The position numbers and the translations under genes are program-made. A stretch of 64,000 nt of DNA from contig JAKTTT010000024.1 of NCBI GenBank assembly GCA_030581615.1, forward strand, positions 186,001 through 250,000. The letters run 5' to 3'. This document shows positions 55,050-64,000 of this stretch, piece after piece; position 1 is the first letter of the stretch; each line of letters starts with the position of its first letter. Below the pieces are notes generated by a model. The model was given only the letters and a program-made list of their open reading frames with translations. It did not search any database and was not told the DNA's origin. Source of the stretch: Alloascoidea africana. Its lineage: Eukaryota; Ascomycota; Alloascoideomycetes; Alloascoideales; Alloascoideaceae.

Positions 55050-55569
55050 GATTCTTCCCTCGCAGATTAACCATCAACTCCAACTGACGAATATTACGCC
55101 AACGAGTTCGAGAGTTGCACATGGTAGTACAAATTCGAGTGCAAGCGCAAGCATTATTTCTAGTCTGCTTTCGGGAGCCACGGGTGAAGATTCGGGTGCC
55201 TGCACGGGCAGCAGCGGCTCCAGCAGTAACGGAATATTCAATTTGATCCAGGCCATCAAGCCGTTTAGCCCGAGCGGTAATACCAACAACAGCAATAATA
55301 ATAATAATAATAATAACACGAATCATAAAATCCGCAAAGTTCTCAAACAGAAACCCAAAAAGTCCTGGAGTTTTGCCCCAGGAGACGAAGGAAAGCATTT
55401 TACAAAACACAGAAATTTTGTAAAGGCTTCTACTAAGTCCATGATTATGGAAAATAACAATGACGAAAGAATTGATGGTGGATATGATTACGACTATGGA
55501 GCAGTCAACCTCGATGCGAAAAAAGCATTGGCACAAGCCATATTGCGGAAACGGGTTCTCGTGAAATGA
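53073..55569 (+). CDS. Low-complexity protein with SLVSLLVGPDGKA block, two exons
   Basis: Exons are 53073-53454 and 53540-55569, giving 803 residues. The intron (85 nt) has donor GTATGG, branch GCTAACAC at about 53516-53523 and acceptor TTAG, joining AIE to ATPKPKAAKDQ in frame. No enzyme domain is recognised. The most ordered-looking block is RSSSNKSLVSLLVGPDGKAS with a basic region before it (RKRKRSSNG), suggesting a nuclear protein. It also has EP repeats (about 54082-54151), a GSGS run (about 54990-55050), an Asn run and a KKSWSF-containing basic tail. RRSQTPNVTPGTG could be a kinase-target region. The function is unknown. Confidence 0.75.
54082..54151 (+). repeat. Glu-Pro (EPEPEP) codon repeat
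   Basis: GAGCCTGAGCCAGA-type units encoding alternating Glu and Pro inside the low-complexity gene. Confidence 0.8.
54990..55050 (+). repeat. Gly-Ser codon repeat
   Basis: GGTTCC/GGCTCT-type units coding (GS)n in the same gene. An AAT/AAC run encoding poly-Asn follows at about 55284-55318. Confidence 0.8.
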
Positions 55570-56514
55570 CCCAGGACAAACAATTTCTTTTCATTTTTGC
55601 TATTATCTTACTTGCATTTTTTTTATATTTTTGATTTTCAAATTTTGGGTTTTTAGAGAGGCTCATTGATGCTTCTATACACCCAGATCCATTTCATTTT
55701 TTTTTCTCAACTTTTATTCTTTTTATGTTGTTTCATTTTGCATTTTTACGTTTGAAAGCTTTGCATCTTTCTCATAAAGAAGCGGAAAAGGAGGAGCAAG
55801 AGCGAGGAGGGGAAAGGGAAGGAAAAGAAGGAACGATACCATGCCATACCATTTTTCATATTTCATTTTTCATTTTAGCGTCCAAAGAAAAAAAATTACT
55901 GCAAGTAATAATAATAACGAGAGTGCTACCTATCAATCAACCATGCTTGCATTCTTTAGTTATTGTATTGTTATCTATAGCATATAGACAACCACAGTTA
56001 TTCAAGTTAACAATGTAGAACCACTTTCACCCCTGTTCATACTCCACTCGACTCCTCTCCACCACCCTTCCCTCTGTCTAGGTTATGATAGTTAACAGGG
56101 AAAAGAGGGAAAAGTATACTAAAAGAACCTCAAAAACTCAATTGGGGGGAACATTTCATCTCGGATTATCCAACTTTCAAGAATCATACTGTGTTTAGCA
56201 ATCTTGGAAAATGAAAGGTGTAAAAATAATAACGATAGAATGAAATGCCGAAGATCTTCAATTCAAAAAGCATCAACGCAGGTTAAAAGTTCAACATCCA
56301 CAAAAAAGCAAAACCTAACCCCTATGATAATAAACAAGCATAAGAAGCCTCCCCCAAAATATCGGATTTTCGTATTTTCGTATATTCTGAATGGTTATTC
56401 CGGTATTTCTTCAAGTTGCTTCCTGGTTAGCGGGAAGTCAAAAAAAGATGAAGAAAAAATAACGAAACAATCGGCTCGGCCAGAGTGGGTATAAACTTTA
56501 TTTTAGGAGTTTTT
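55570..56514. other. Convergent spacer
   Basis: About 945 bp of AT-rich sequence between the low-complexity gene and the HSP20-like gene. No gene is supported. The frames seen are Lys/Glu-rich and short. Confidence 0.55.
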
Positions 56515-57387
56515 TCACTGGTTGGCTTCCAATTTGGGCACTTTGATCAAGACGTAGCGTCTTATTCCACCTGTTGAGCTTCCGCGTTGGGAATTAGCAT
56601 AAGTGTTCGCGATAGTAGTATTATTTCTTGCATTTGCAATTACATATTTAACCTTGATACGATTCAGGTCAAGAGGAACGTTGCGTGGTAGCTGGACGGA
56701 TGTCTCGAAGATGCTTTGTGCGTAGATGTTTGAGCTGATGGGCTGCTGCTGGCTATATGGCGAAGATGGAGAGGAAGACATGTGCGAATGTATATCAGAA
56801 GAAGCATGCAGTTGTTTTTTGCCCTTTACGAACAAGAGGTTTGTGTCTGGGTCACAGCGAACAATAAGGTCAATGTTGCTCCCATTTTGGTCCTCATAAA
56901 AGAGAAAAGTAATTACTTCAAAGTAAGCTCCACAATCTGTTACGGTGGAGGAACGGAAATAGTGTTGGCGTCTAAAGTTGGCAGAGATGGTCTGGTTAAA
57001 GTCCTGCAAAATGTCCCAAAACGATTGCAAGCTGGTGGTTCTGGGGTTGAAAGGGGTAGATAAGCCATACACGTTGTGTGCAAAGTTCCATTCGTCGTTG
57101 TACATTTCTAAGGGATCAAAAATATCTAAATTTTGGTTCTCTTCTTTTGCTTTGCTCTTGGCAAGATGTCTATTGTTGTTGAACTTCTCAGCATTGTGAA
57201 GATGGGAATGAGGGTGATGGCGTATTTGCAAAGATGAATTGCCATGGTGGCTATGCTTTGGCCTCTCCTTTGGTGTTGGATTACTACGACTGACGGAGGT
57301 TGAAGCCTCCATGTCTCGGTCCATGGATTCTGCAAGTTGCCTTGCGGAATGGACGAGCCATCGCTGGGGATTAGTCTTGCTTGTCAT
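56515..57387 (-). CDS. Divergent HSP20-like (alpha-crystallin fold) protein
   Basis: The 290-residue protein has a polar, His-rich N-terminus (SHHGNSSLQIRHHPHSHLHN, about 46-65) and an aromatic middle (about 95-150). The C-terminal part (about 150-290) resembles an alpha-crystallin domain: DCGAYFEVITFLF, IDLIVRCDPDTNLLFVKGKK, FETSVQLPRNVPLDLNRIKV and the final YVLIKVPKLE. Small heat-shock proteins hold unfolded clients, and yeast Hsp42 and Hsp26 are relatives. Long inserts within the domain (about 195-225 and 255-275) make it unusual. The frame is open without an intron, and the start is a conventional ATG. The function is inferred from the fold only. Confidence 0.55.
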   Translation of the reverse strand: MTSKTNPQRWLVHSARQLAESMDRDMEASTSVSRSNPTPKERPKHSHHGNSSLQIRHHPHSHLHNAEKFNNNRHLAKSKAKEENQNLDIFDPLEMYNDEWNFAHNVYGLSTPFNPRTTSLQSFWDILQDFNQTISANFRRQHYFRSSTVTDCGAYFEVITFLFYEDQNGSNIDLIVRCDPDTNLLFVKGKKQLHASSDIHSHMSSSPSSPYSQQQPISSNIYAQSIFETSVQLPRNVPLDLNRIKVKYVIANARNNTTIANTYANSQRGSSTGGIRRYVLIKVPKLEANQ

Positions 57388-58593
57388 TAGAGTATATACA
57401 AGAGGGCAGATCTAAGGAGAAAACACGGAGTGGCATTTGAATGGAAGGATGATAGGTCAGAGTCGGAACCCAGAATCAGATGGATCGTGCTTTTTGGAGG
57501 TTCTTAGGAGACTGCCTACACAATGATGGCATGAAATGGTGGACAAAGCTCAATTCACGTAGAATAGTGGTCAAGAGTACAAGGCTAGGATTGGGTGGTA
57601 GGACTAGTATGCTAGGAAGAGAGACTAGCGGAAGACTAGTGAGGCTAGTATAGGAGCGTCGCTTAGCAAGTCCGATTGGTTATTTGTCGTCTAGTTCTTT
57701 TGCACGCTTACGCTGGTCTTTGTTCGTATTGGAAAAGGTCCAGCTCTGAGTATGCGTATAAGTGAACAAGCGAACGATCAAGAGCACATTTCCTGCCCCA
57801 TTTGGCCGCTCCAGGTTGTAGTTTCTTGGCCTGAGAAGGATAATAAGAGAAGGCTTGGATTCGAGCAGTCGGTTCGATGGACGGTATGCACCGTGGTGAT
57901 TACACTTGCTAGGTCGAGCGAAAGGTTCTTGTAGGTTGGATAACTTGATGAGCACACAGCTAGAGCGCGTTGAGTTAAAGAAGGACTAGATGACAAGACT
58001 GGAGCTCACCCAAGACCTAGCCGAGGAGCCGTGAAGACAGGACCCAATTCCAACAGCACCTTGGGCGTGTTTCTTCGTTTTGGTCCGCTTGGTTCTGCTC
58101 TTCTATCGGTGTCTTCGATCGTACCTGTAGCGATCTACAGACCCAAGACGCCAGATGACAAAAAGGTGAAATCGAACCAGAAATCGAAACCAAAAGTCGA
58201 AATCGAAATCGAAATCGAAACCGAAACCGAAACCCAGAGCGAAAACGAAACCAGGTGTGAAATTTCCCGTGTGCTTGTGCTTGTGCTTGAACTTGCACTG
58301 CTGGTTGCAAAGGAATTATCTCACGGCTTATCTTATCTCGTGGAGGTGTAGATGACGGCACGACGGTGACGGCGACTGAGGTTTCTTTAGGTCTCAGCTG
58401 CTGTGGACCTAAGCGCCGGGCCTGAGCTCAGCGGGCAGCGCACCGGCGCAGATCGCCACGGCCGCATTCCCAGCCAGGTTAAGCTTTCCTGCAACGCCGC
58501 CCGAAGCGTCTGCCTGCGTCTGCCTGCGCCATCTCTGGCCGCTGTGCATCGACATATATATAAGCCCGAGCGCCGGCTCCAGAGTCTCTGCCC
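57388..58593. promoter_or_regulatory. Divergent region HSP20-like / MNN2-type
   Basis: About 1.2 kb. It holds short repeats: a set of ACTAG-type motifs (about 57600-57652), a GAAATC/GAAACC hexamer run (about 58196-58234), and GTGCTT triplication near 58271-58288. A TATATATAA box is at 58555-58563, just upstream of the MNN2-type gene. Confidence 0.55.
58196..58234. repeat. GAAATC/GAAACC hexanucleotide run
   Basis: About six units of six bases, the first AAATCG-like and later AAACCG-like. Confidence 0.7.
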
Positions 58594-60951
58594 ATGAGCT
58601 TTGGCAATCTGACCATGAACAAGTCCAGCTACGGCTACGAGTACAGCTACGACTATGACCAGGCCGAAGCAGGCACTTGTCCTCATGAGCACGGTCTGCG
58701 GAAGGCAAAGACAATGTCCCAGCTGTTCTACTCGCCTGCCTCCAAGCACTTGCCCCAGTCTCGTTCTGTCTCTACTTCCTCCACAATATCTCGTTCTCTC
58801 TCCATGAGCTCGACTCCCAGAGCAGTATCAAGCTCTTGTGCAAGTCCCGGTGCTGCCTCAAAAGGCTATGGCTATGGCTTTGGGTTCGGCTTAAACTTCT
58901 TCAAAAAGAAGCTCAAACCTGCAAACAGCTACCGCAGACTCAAACCGTTCCTACTATTTCTAACCATCGTGGGACTAATTGCTCTTTCCTCAGACCAATC
59001 TGTCCCCAAACAAGATCTCTATGCTCTACGTGCATCCAGAAGTTATAACTACGTGACAAAATACGTCTCCGAGGACACAAAGGCCCGTATCGAGGGTCTC
59101 CTGGAACAGGTCTCCCACCAAAGCCCCACGAAACCCCAAATGCCAAACTTTGCCTACTCAAACGTTTTCCAACTGCTGGAGGATTCTCGCCCTACATCTC
59201 TGCCGCTCACAAAATACAAGACAGACAAACGTATTTATCACGCAGGATATGACTCTTCGCCCGAACATGTTTTCTCTGAAGAGTTCTTGGGCAGCTTCCT
59301 CGATGTATCCGACGAGGAACACGCAGCCCTGCGTACCTCGCATTCAACTTTCCTAAATGCGCTTTTTTCGAGCGGTTCCATGGGTCTACAAACCGCCGTT
59401 GCCCGCAAATCTTTGGGCAAGGGAATCGTATACGTGGGAGGAGGAGAGTACAATTGGCTCGTTCTTCTCTCGATCCAAACGCTGCGAAGTGTCAATACAA
59501 CTCTGCCCGTCGAAGTCCTGATTCCTTCGGAAGCGGAGTACAATTCCGAGTTTTGTAATCTAATCTTACCCAAATTCGATGCTCGGTGCATTCTGCTACC
59601 CGATGAAATCCCTCAACAAGTGCTCACAACTTTCAATATCAAGGGCTTCCAGTACAAAGTCCTTGCCTTATTGCTCTCCTCTTTCGAGCACGTCATGTTC
59701 CTGGACGCTGATAACATGGCCACCAGGTCTCTGGACTACTTGCTTGGTTCATACCCGTTTGTGTCCTACGGAATGGTCACTTGGCCCGACTTTTGGCGCC
59801 GTGCAACTTCCCCATATTTCTACAAAATCGCAGGTGTCAAAGTCGGTGAAAGAGTCCGTGGAGACATTTCCACCACCACAGCCGCAGACCTCGAGTCCGA
59901 GGTGCCATTTCACGATCGCAAGGGAACTATTCCGGATCCTTCCACTGAATCCGGGGTACTTCTCTTTTCCAAGTCCATGCATTGGCGAGCTCTGTTGCTA
60001 GCGCTCTACTACAACGTCTACGGACCCGACTACTACTACCCGCTGCTATCGCAAGGTAGCGACGGTGAAGGGGACAAAGAAACGTTTCTTGCTGCTGCAA
60101 CAGTCCTAGGAGAAACGTTTTATCAAGTCCAGACAAACCTGGGCGCCGTGGGATACCTGGATGACAATCAGTTTCACGGCACAGGCATGACTCAGTTTGA
60201 TCCCTTCCAGGACTATCTCCACATGGGTTTCCAAGCGCGTCAACAACAGGAACTCGCAATTTTGGCACCACAAAAGGCTCATACGAAAATGTTTATCAAG
60301 CCAGTAAAAGGCGATCAAGGTGATGAAGACGATGAAAATAAAGGGGGAATATTTGAGAAAACGGGTACATATAAAGCGGAAAAGCATTCGCCTTTCAAGC
60401 GTGATTTTGAACAAGAACAGCAACAAGAGGAGAGCGAGCCGGAATTCGTCCAGGAACAACAACAAGAAGAGTTTAGTGATGAAACAGCGACTGATGTCAT
60501 TGAAAACGACAATGAAGGTAACGAAGAGGAGGAAGAAGTGCTTGAGGAGGTAACAGAGACCAAAGAATTTAGACCAAAAGTACAAGAAAACCCATTTACA
60601 AAGCCTCAGGTACTCTTCATCCACGCAAACTTCCCCAAACTTAACCCGATATCTCTCATATCCAACAACGTTGTTACAGTAGCCAACGAAAACTCCAATG
60701 AGGAAATCAATAGAAGACGCATCTATGGAACAGGCATGAATCACGTAGTAGGTTACGATTTTGAGCTCGAGGTTTGGAAATCAATGAAATGGATTCTGTG
60801 TCATTTGTTACGATCTACACCTGAAGACGACCTATTTGGGTTTCGGAAAGATGACGATAACGGCAGAACGATCAATACGGGCGAGGCCTGTTCCATTGTT
60901 TCCGATCATGTAATGTATTTGGAAAGTACCACTGGTGATATGGAACAATAA
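58594..60951 (+). CDS. MNN2/MNN5-type alpha-1,2-mannosyltransferase
   Basis: GT71 family enzymes of the MNN2/MNN5 type add alpha-1,2-mannose branches to N-glycan outer chains in the Golgi. The product is 785 residues from ATG 58594. It is a type II membrane protein with a short cytoplasmic part and a membrane span at about 113-130 (PFLLFLTIVGLIALSS). The catalytic region holds GKGIVYVGGGEYNWLVLLSI, VMFLDADNMATRSL (DxD-type metal site), YGMVTWPDFWRRATSP and TESGVLLFSK. An unusual Glu/Gln-rich segment (about residues 600-665) interrupts the region before PFTKPQVLFIHANFPKL. The TATATATAA at 58555-58563 is only about 30 bp from this ATG, so translation might start at ATG 58615 or 58714 instead. 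Confidence 0.85.
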   Translation: MSFGNLTMNKSSYGYEYSYDYDQAEAGTCPHEHGLRKAKTMSQLFYSPASKHLPQSRSVSTSSTISRSLSMSSTPRAVSSSCASPGAASKGYGYGFGFGLNFFKKKLKPANSYRRLKPFLLFLTIVGLIALSSDQSVPKQDLYALRASRSYNYVTKYVSEDTKARIEGLLEQVSHQSPTKPQMPNFAYSNVFQLLEDSRPTSLPLTKYKTDKRIYHAGYDSSPEHVFSEEFLGSFLDVSDEEHAALRTSHSTFLNALFSSGSMGLQTAVARKSLGKGIVYVGGGEYNWLVLLSIQTLRSVNTTLPVEVLIPSEAEYNSEFCNLILPKFDARCILLPDEIPQQVLTTFNIKGFQYKVLALLLSSFEHVMFLDADNMATRSLDYLLGSYPFVSYGMVTWPDFWRRATSPYFYKIAGVKVGERVRGDISTTTAADLESEVPFHDRKGTIPDPSTESGVLLFSKSMHWRALLLALYYNVYGPDYYYPLLSQGSDGEGDKETFLAAATVLGETFYQVQTNLGAVGYLDDNQFHGTGMTQFDPFQDYLHMGFQARQQQELAILAPQKAHTKMFIKPVKGDQGDEDDENKGGIFEKTGTYKAEKHSPFKRDFEQEQQQEESEPEFVQEQQQEEFSDETATDVIENDNEGNEEEEEVLEEVTETKEFRPKVQENPFTKPQVLFIHANFPKLNPISLISNNVVTVANENSNEEINRRRIYGTGMNHVVGYDFELEVWKSMKWILCHLLRSTPEDDLFGFRKDDDNGRTINTGEACSIVSDHVMYLESTTGDMEQ

Positions 60952-62485
60952 TCCGACTCAAGGAACCTTGAACACGAAATGAAATAGAATATAAATCAAA
61001 TGAGATGAGATGAGATGAAACGAATCATACTGAATCAACACAGATTCATGTTTCGGAGAAACTGCTCAAACTGTCGTTTCATCTTGAAATAACGATGCTG
61101 AGAATCAGCAAAAACAGAAAAACACAAAAAAAGAAAGAAAAAAAAAATCTCATCAAAAAAGGCATAATTAATTTACTTTAATTCGGGTATTGTATCTAAA
61201 ACTTTGTTTCTCAACTCTTTGTTTTTTAATTTTTTAAGTTGTCATAATTTTTTGTTCTCTTTAAATTCTTCTGGTTGGTGTTTTATCGTTTCTTCATTGA
61301 TTAATACTATTTTAGATCTACTGAATGGATTTGCTTTACTTGATTTGATCCCAAACTACTAGAAACATCTCCACCTAGAAATTGTATACCGAAAAAGGGT
61401 AAGAGATCTCAAAACTCTGTTTTGTGGGTCCTGCTGTAATCACAAACAGACCTCGTAAATCTAAGGTTAGCTTAAGCGTTCGTGCCTACTTGTGGCAGGA
61501 AATAAAGATTGAGAGAAGAAAATAGGCAAACTGATTAGGGTTTCAGTATAAGCATGATGTGCTGCTGCTTGCATGCCCAAGCAGATGCCCGAACTGGAGC
61601 TGGAGCTGGAGCTGGAGCTGGAGCTGGAGCCGATGCTCTTCTCTCTGCGCCAGCTCGGATATCCATTCGCGCTAGCCAAATGTGAATCACAGGGCCAAGG
61701 GTATTCTAAATGGGACCAGAAAACAAGAGAAAAAGAACGCTCATGTTTACTAATTAATTATCTCTTGCTATGGGCATGTATAGTGTTGTGTACACAGAGA
61801 CAAAAACACAATGGCACACCTGTGTCTTATCTGAGACCATTCCTTGGCAATTAATTGTACAGAAAGAACAAAACCAACCATTACAACACACACAACCATC
61901 CCATGATTTGAAAAGTGAGAAGGTTGCAAAAAAGTTTACTGCATTTCTAATGCGTTTTCTCTGTTCGATAGAACAACTATTACTAAAAATACTTTACCCT
62001 TTTCAGTTAGCTGGTGATGGCTAATTACCCTAAAAATCCAACCTACCTGCCCCCACACGGAACAGAAAGATGGTCTTTCTAGAACAAACAGGCACACACA
62101 AAAACAAAAGATACAATCCACTGGCTAAAAGATGCTCGACGATGGGTTACAGCTGGAGGATCGTCATCCCTTGGATCTCACACCTTCTGTTTTTATGCAC
62201 AGATGTCATATGGACAATACAATAGGCAAAAACGGTACAAAAGTTAAAAAAAGGTTGGGGTGAGACAGGCAAGCTTTGGCCTGGCCTGTTCTTGTCGGTC
62301 TCTTAGAATACCCAAAATCGAACACTGAAGAATCCAGAAAGAAGGTCTACTGTTCTTTCTGTACCATTTTCTACTGCTTATATTCATCATCCTTATTCTG
62401 CAATGTACATTGGCGAAGACACATTAAATGTGTCATTTTTAAAATAGAAAAGCAGAGCAGACCCAGAGACAGCACATGCTTCACA
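60952..62485. other. AT-rich region without a clear gene
   Basis: About 1.5 kb with many A/T runs. It holds a CTGGAG microsatellite at 61594-61630. The frames crossing that repeat are repeat-driven and not called. Confidence 0.55.
61594..61630. repeat. CTGGAG hexanucleotide microsatellite
   Basis: About six tandem CTGGAG units. In one frame they read as Leu-Glu repeats and on the other strand as poly-Ser. Confidence 0.85.
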
Positions 62486-63073
62486 TCAAGATGTTCGCAA
62501 CTCGAACTTCATCTCATAACTCGAAAGCGCTCGGGAGAAACATCTTATTGTGTGCTTTACGATGATGAATTCGTTATCTTTCACTAATCCTGGGAATAAA
62601 AAAACGGTGTTTGGGTACTTACCAGACTTTATTAGTAACATGTCATTGGGCACCACGCAAAACGTAAAATTAACCGACTCTATGTAATCACAATAATCCT
62701 CTTTACTACTGTGCTTGTTGGATGTACTATCACCAATACTGCTTCCTGCCACTGCTACTGTCAGCGACTTTGGACAAAAGTTTAAGAATGTCCAGGCAAT
62801 CCGCTCTTCCTTTTCTCCAAGAATCTGCTTCCCAAATAGTTCTGACTCTGGGTCCTTTACTCTACGCCTTGTAGTATTCTCCAGGTGCAAGATGAGCCAA
62901 ACTGAGATCAAATAGCGTGCCTGTATGTTTAGCACTGCGTTTGTATTTTCTATTCTTCTTTGATTGATTGATTGACTGTACCTCCAATGTCGTGATTTAA
63001 ACGTTTCAAACTGCTTCCTATTGAAACCATAATTGCCACATAATACACTTACTTGGCCGCACCTCCAGATCAA
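62486..63073 (-). CDS. Unassigned open stretch, possibly an exon
   Basis: A minus-strand frame open for about 195 codons but lacking an initial ATG (the first codon is TTG). The central part, RYLISVWLILHLENTTRRRV followed by DPESELFGKQILGEKEE, reads like real protein. A GTAAGT after LLIKS and others near 63050 and 63090 look like donors, so this could be an internal exon of an intron-rich gene. No family was recognised and the gene model is unresolved. Confidence 0.2.
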   Translation of the reverse strand: MIWRCGQVSVLCGNYGFNRKQFETFKSRHWRYSQSINQRRIENTNAVLNIQARYLISVWLILHLENTTRRRVKDPESELFGKQILGEKEERIAWTFLNFCPKSLTVAVAGSSIGDSTSNKHSSKEDYCDYIESVNFTFCVVPNDMLLIKSGKYPNTVFLFPGLVKDNEFIIVKHTIRCFSRALSSYEMKFELRTS

Positions 63074-63128
63074 GCTTTTAATGATATACTTTACTTACAG
63101 TTTTACAAAAATAAAAAGGGGAAGATTT

Positions 63129-63340
63129 AAACCCTCAAAACCCTAAACAAAAAAAAATGGCTCGCTTTGGTCTTAAACCATTCGATCAGCCCTTGATACC
63201 TAAACAGTTGAATTGATTTCTGTGGAAAAACTGTACTAATAGTCTTAGATCCCGGTAGTTTGGTGTCCTTATCTGACCCGATCAGTCCTATTTCAAATGA
63301 TTTTTTCTACCTTGCGTTTTGCGTGACGCGATCCGGGTAA
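63129..63340. promoter_or_regulatory. Possible promoter with Tbf1- and Reb1-type sites
   Basis: AACCCTAAA (63139-63147) resembles a Tbf1 site, and CCGGGTAA (63333-63340) contains the Reb1 core. Such sites often mark yeast promoters, though no flanking gene is well supported. Confidence 0.4.
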
Positions 63341-63370
63341 CTACGGCAGTTTAATGGTAAAGTTTTGTAA

Positions 63371-63766
63371 ATTAGAGCGCTAATAATAAAACCAAACTAT
63401 GAGTTTGTCAACTGTACTTCGTTTATAACGGACCAAGATTTTGTTGTGAATGACACCCTCTTCAGGAGTTATATTTTTTTTACCCTGTTTGCGTTGATTT
63501 CAATGTATTTTAGTGGAGCAAAACGTGGGCATTTTGTTAGTTCTCTTTTTGTACTTTTCATTGGCCCTACTCTATTCAATTTTATGTCTGAAAAAACATT
63601 AAACTTGGAAGTAAAATTGTGTAAAAAGAGTGAGATAAAGAGTCATTCTCGAAGTTTCTATTCATCACTATGGAAATTGCTTAATTTGTTTTTCGACATC
63701 ATTGCCGGAGTTACTGACATTTTATTCAAGTTTTTTAGAACAATTTGTCTTTATTTTCAAAGTTAA
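63371..63766 (+). CDS. Unassigned hydrophobic open stretch
   Basis: Open for about 131 codons without an early ATG. It has two likely membrane spans (about SYIFFTLFALISMYFSG and SLFVLFIGPTLFNFM) and a hydrophobic end (LLNLFFDIIAGVTDILF). It could be an exon following an upstream intron, because CTAATAA at 63380-63386 could act as a branch site. No family was recognised. Confidence 0.2.
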   Translation: MRALIIKPNYEFVNCTSFITDQDFVVNDTLFRSYIFFTLFALISMYFSGAKRGHFVSSLFVLFIGPTLFNFMSEKTLNLEVKLCKKSEIKSHSRSFYSSLWKLLNLFFDIIAGVTDILFKFFRTICLYFQS

Positions 63767-64000
63767 TTCTTTAAAATATTCTCTGTTTTTCGGGATTTTG
63801 TTTTTGTAAATTCCAGTAAGTAACTCTTCTCTCTTTACTTTTTTGACAATAGAATTTGAACGACAGGGGAATTGATTTCTTGTACTGTTCAAAAGAATTG
63901 AAGCTTCTCTTCGTTCAACATGTTAAATATTACAAAACCAAACAATTATTCTAGCTTATGATATCAAAGAAAGTTTTCCAAACGCACAGCCACTACAGAC

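Noticed and set aside
61467-61854. Leu-Glu and poly-Ser frames over the CTGGAG repeat
   Set aside because: Both are generated by the microsatellite.
1-64000. CRISPR arrays, rRNA and tRNA genes
   Set aside because: No regularly spaced repeats, rRNA sequence or complete tRNA fold was found by eye on either strand.

Overview
The window looks like a chromosome segment of a budding yeast (Saccharomycotina). Almost every gene has a clear yeast counterpart: VPS5, ALG8, OMA1, PDX2/SNO1, RMD9, MED14, CDC24, a WSC sensor, BUD2, UPF1, RPL3 and an MNN2-type mannosyltransferase. Genes are close together, AT-rich spacers separate them, and introns are short (52-268 nt) with GTAAGT/GTATGT-type donors and CTAAC-type branch sites a short way upstream of the acceptor. 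Seventeen introns in eleven genes, including a five-exon gene, is far more than Saccharomyces-type yeasts carry, so an early-diverging, intron-rich lineage is likely. I cannot name the species.

Layout. 1-8.1 kb: 3' end of RPS0, mitochondrial mS33 (three exons), VPS5 and ALG8 (divergent, 77 bp apart), and an AidB-like acyl-CoA dehydrogenase. 8.2-20.1 kb: OMA1, an SKG6-like membrane protein, PDX2 with paired Gcn4 sites, RPS20, RMD9, a five-exon Mn-type cation diffusion facilitator, and a triple-KH RNA-binding protein. 20.4-29.4 kb: MED14, CDC24 and a WSC-type sensor. 29.4-39.8 kb: about 10 kb without a host gene, with a broken Ty1/copia fossil that includes a large fold-back. 39.8-53 kb: BUD2, a diverged LTR-like repeat, UPF1, RPL3 and a Sak1/Tos3-like kinase. 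53-61 kb: a low-complexity protein with an unrecognised conserved-looking block, a divergent HSP20-like protein and an MNN2-type mannosyltransferase. 61-64 kb: mostly unassigned AT-rich sequence with two weak open stretches.

Shared themes. CDC24 (Cdc42 GEF), BUD2 (Rsr1 GAP), the SKG6-like protein and the WSC sensor all belong to polarity or cell-wall signalling. ALG8 and the MNN2-type enzyme act in N-glycan assembly and outer-chain mannosylation. RPS0, RPS20, RPL3, mS33, RMD9 and UPF1 act in translation and mRNA fate. Neighbours are not in operons, so the shared themes are probably coincidental apart from shared divergent promoters.

Splice sites were found by eye and checked by frame continuity across every junction. 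No homology search was run.
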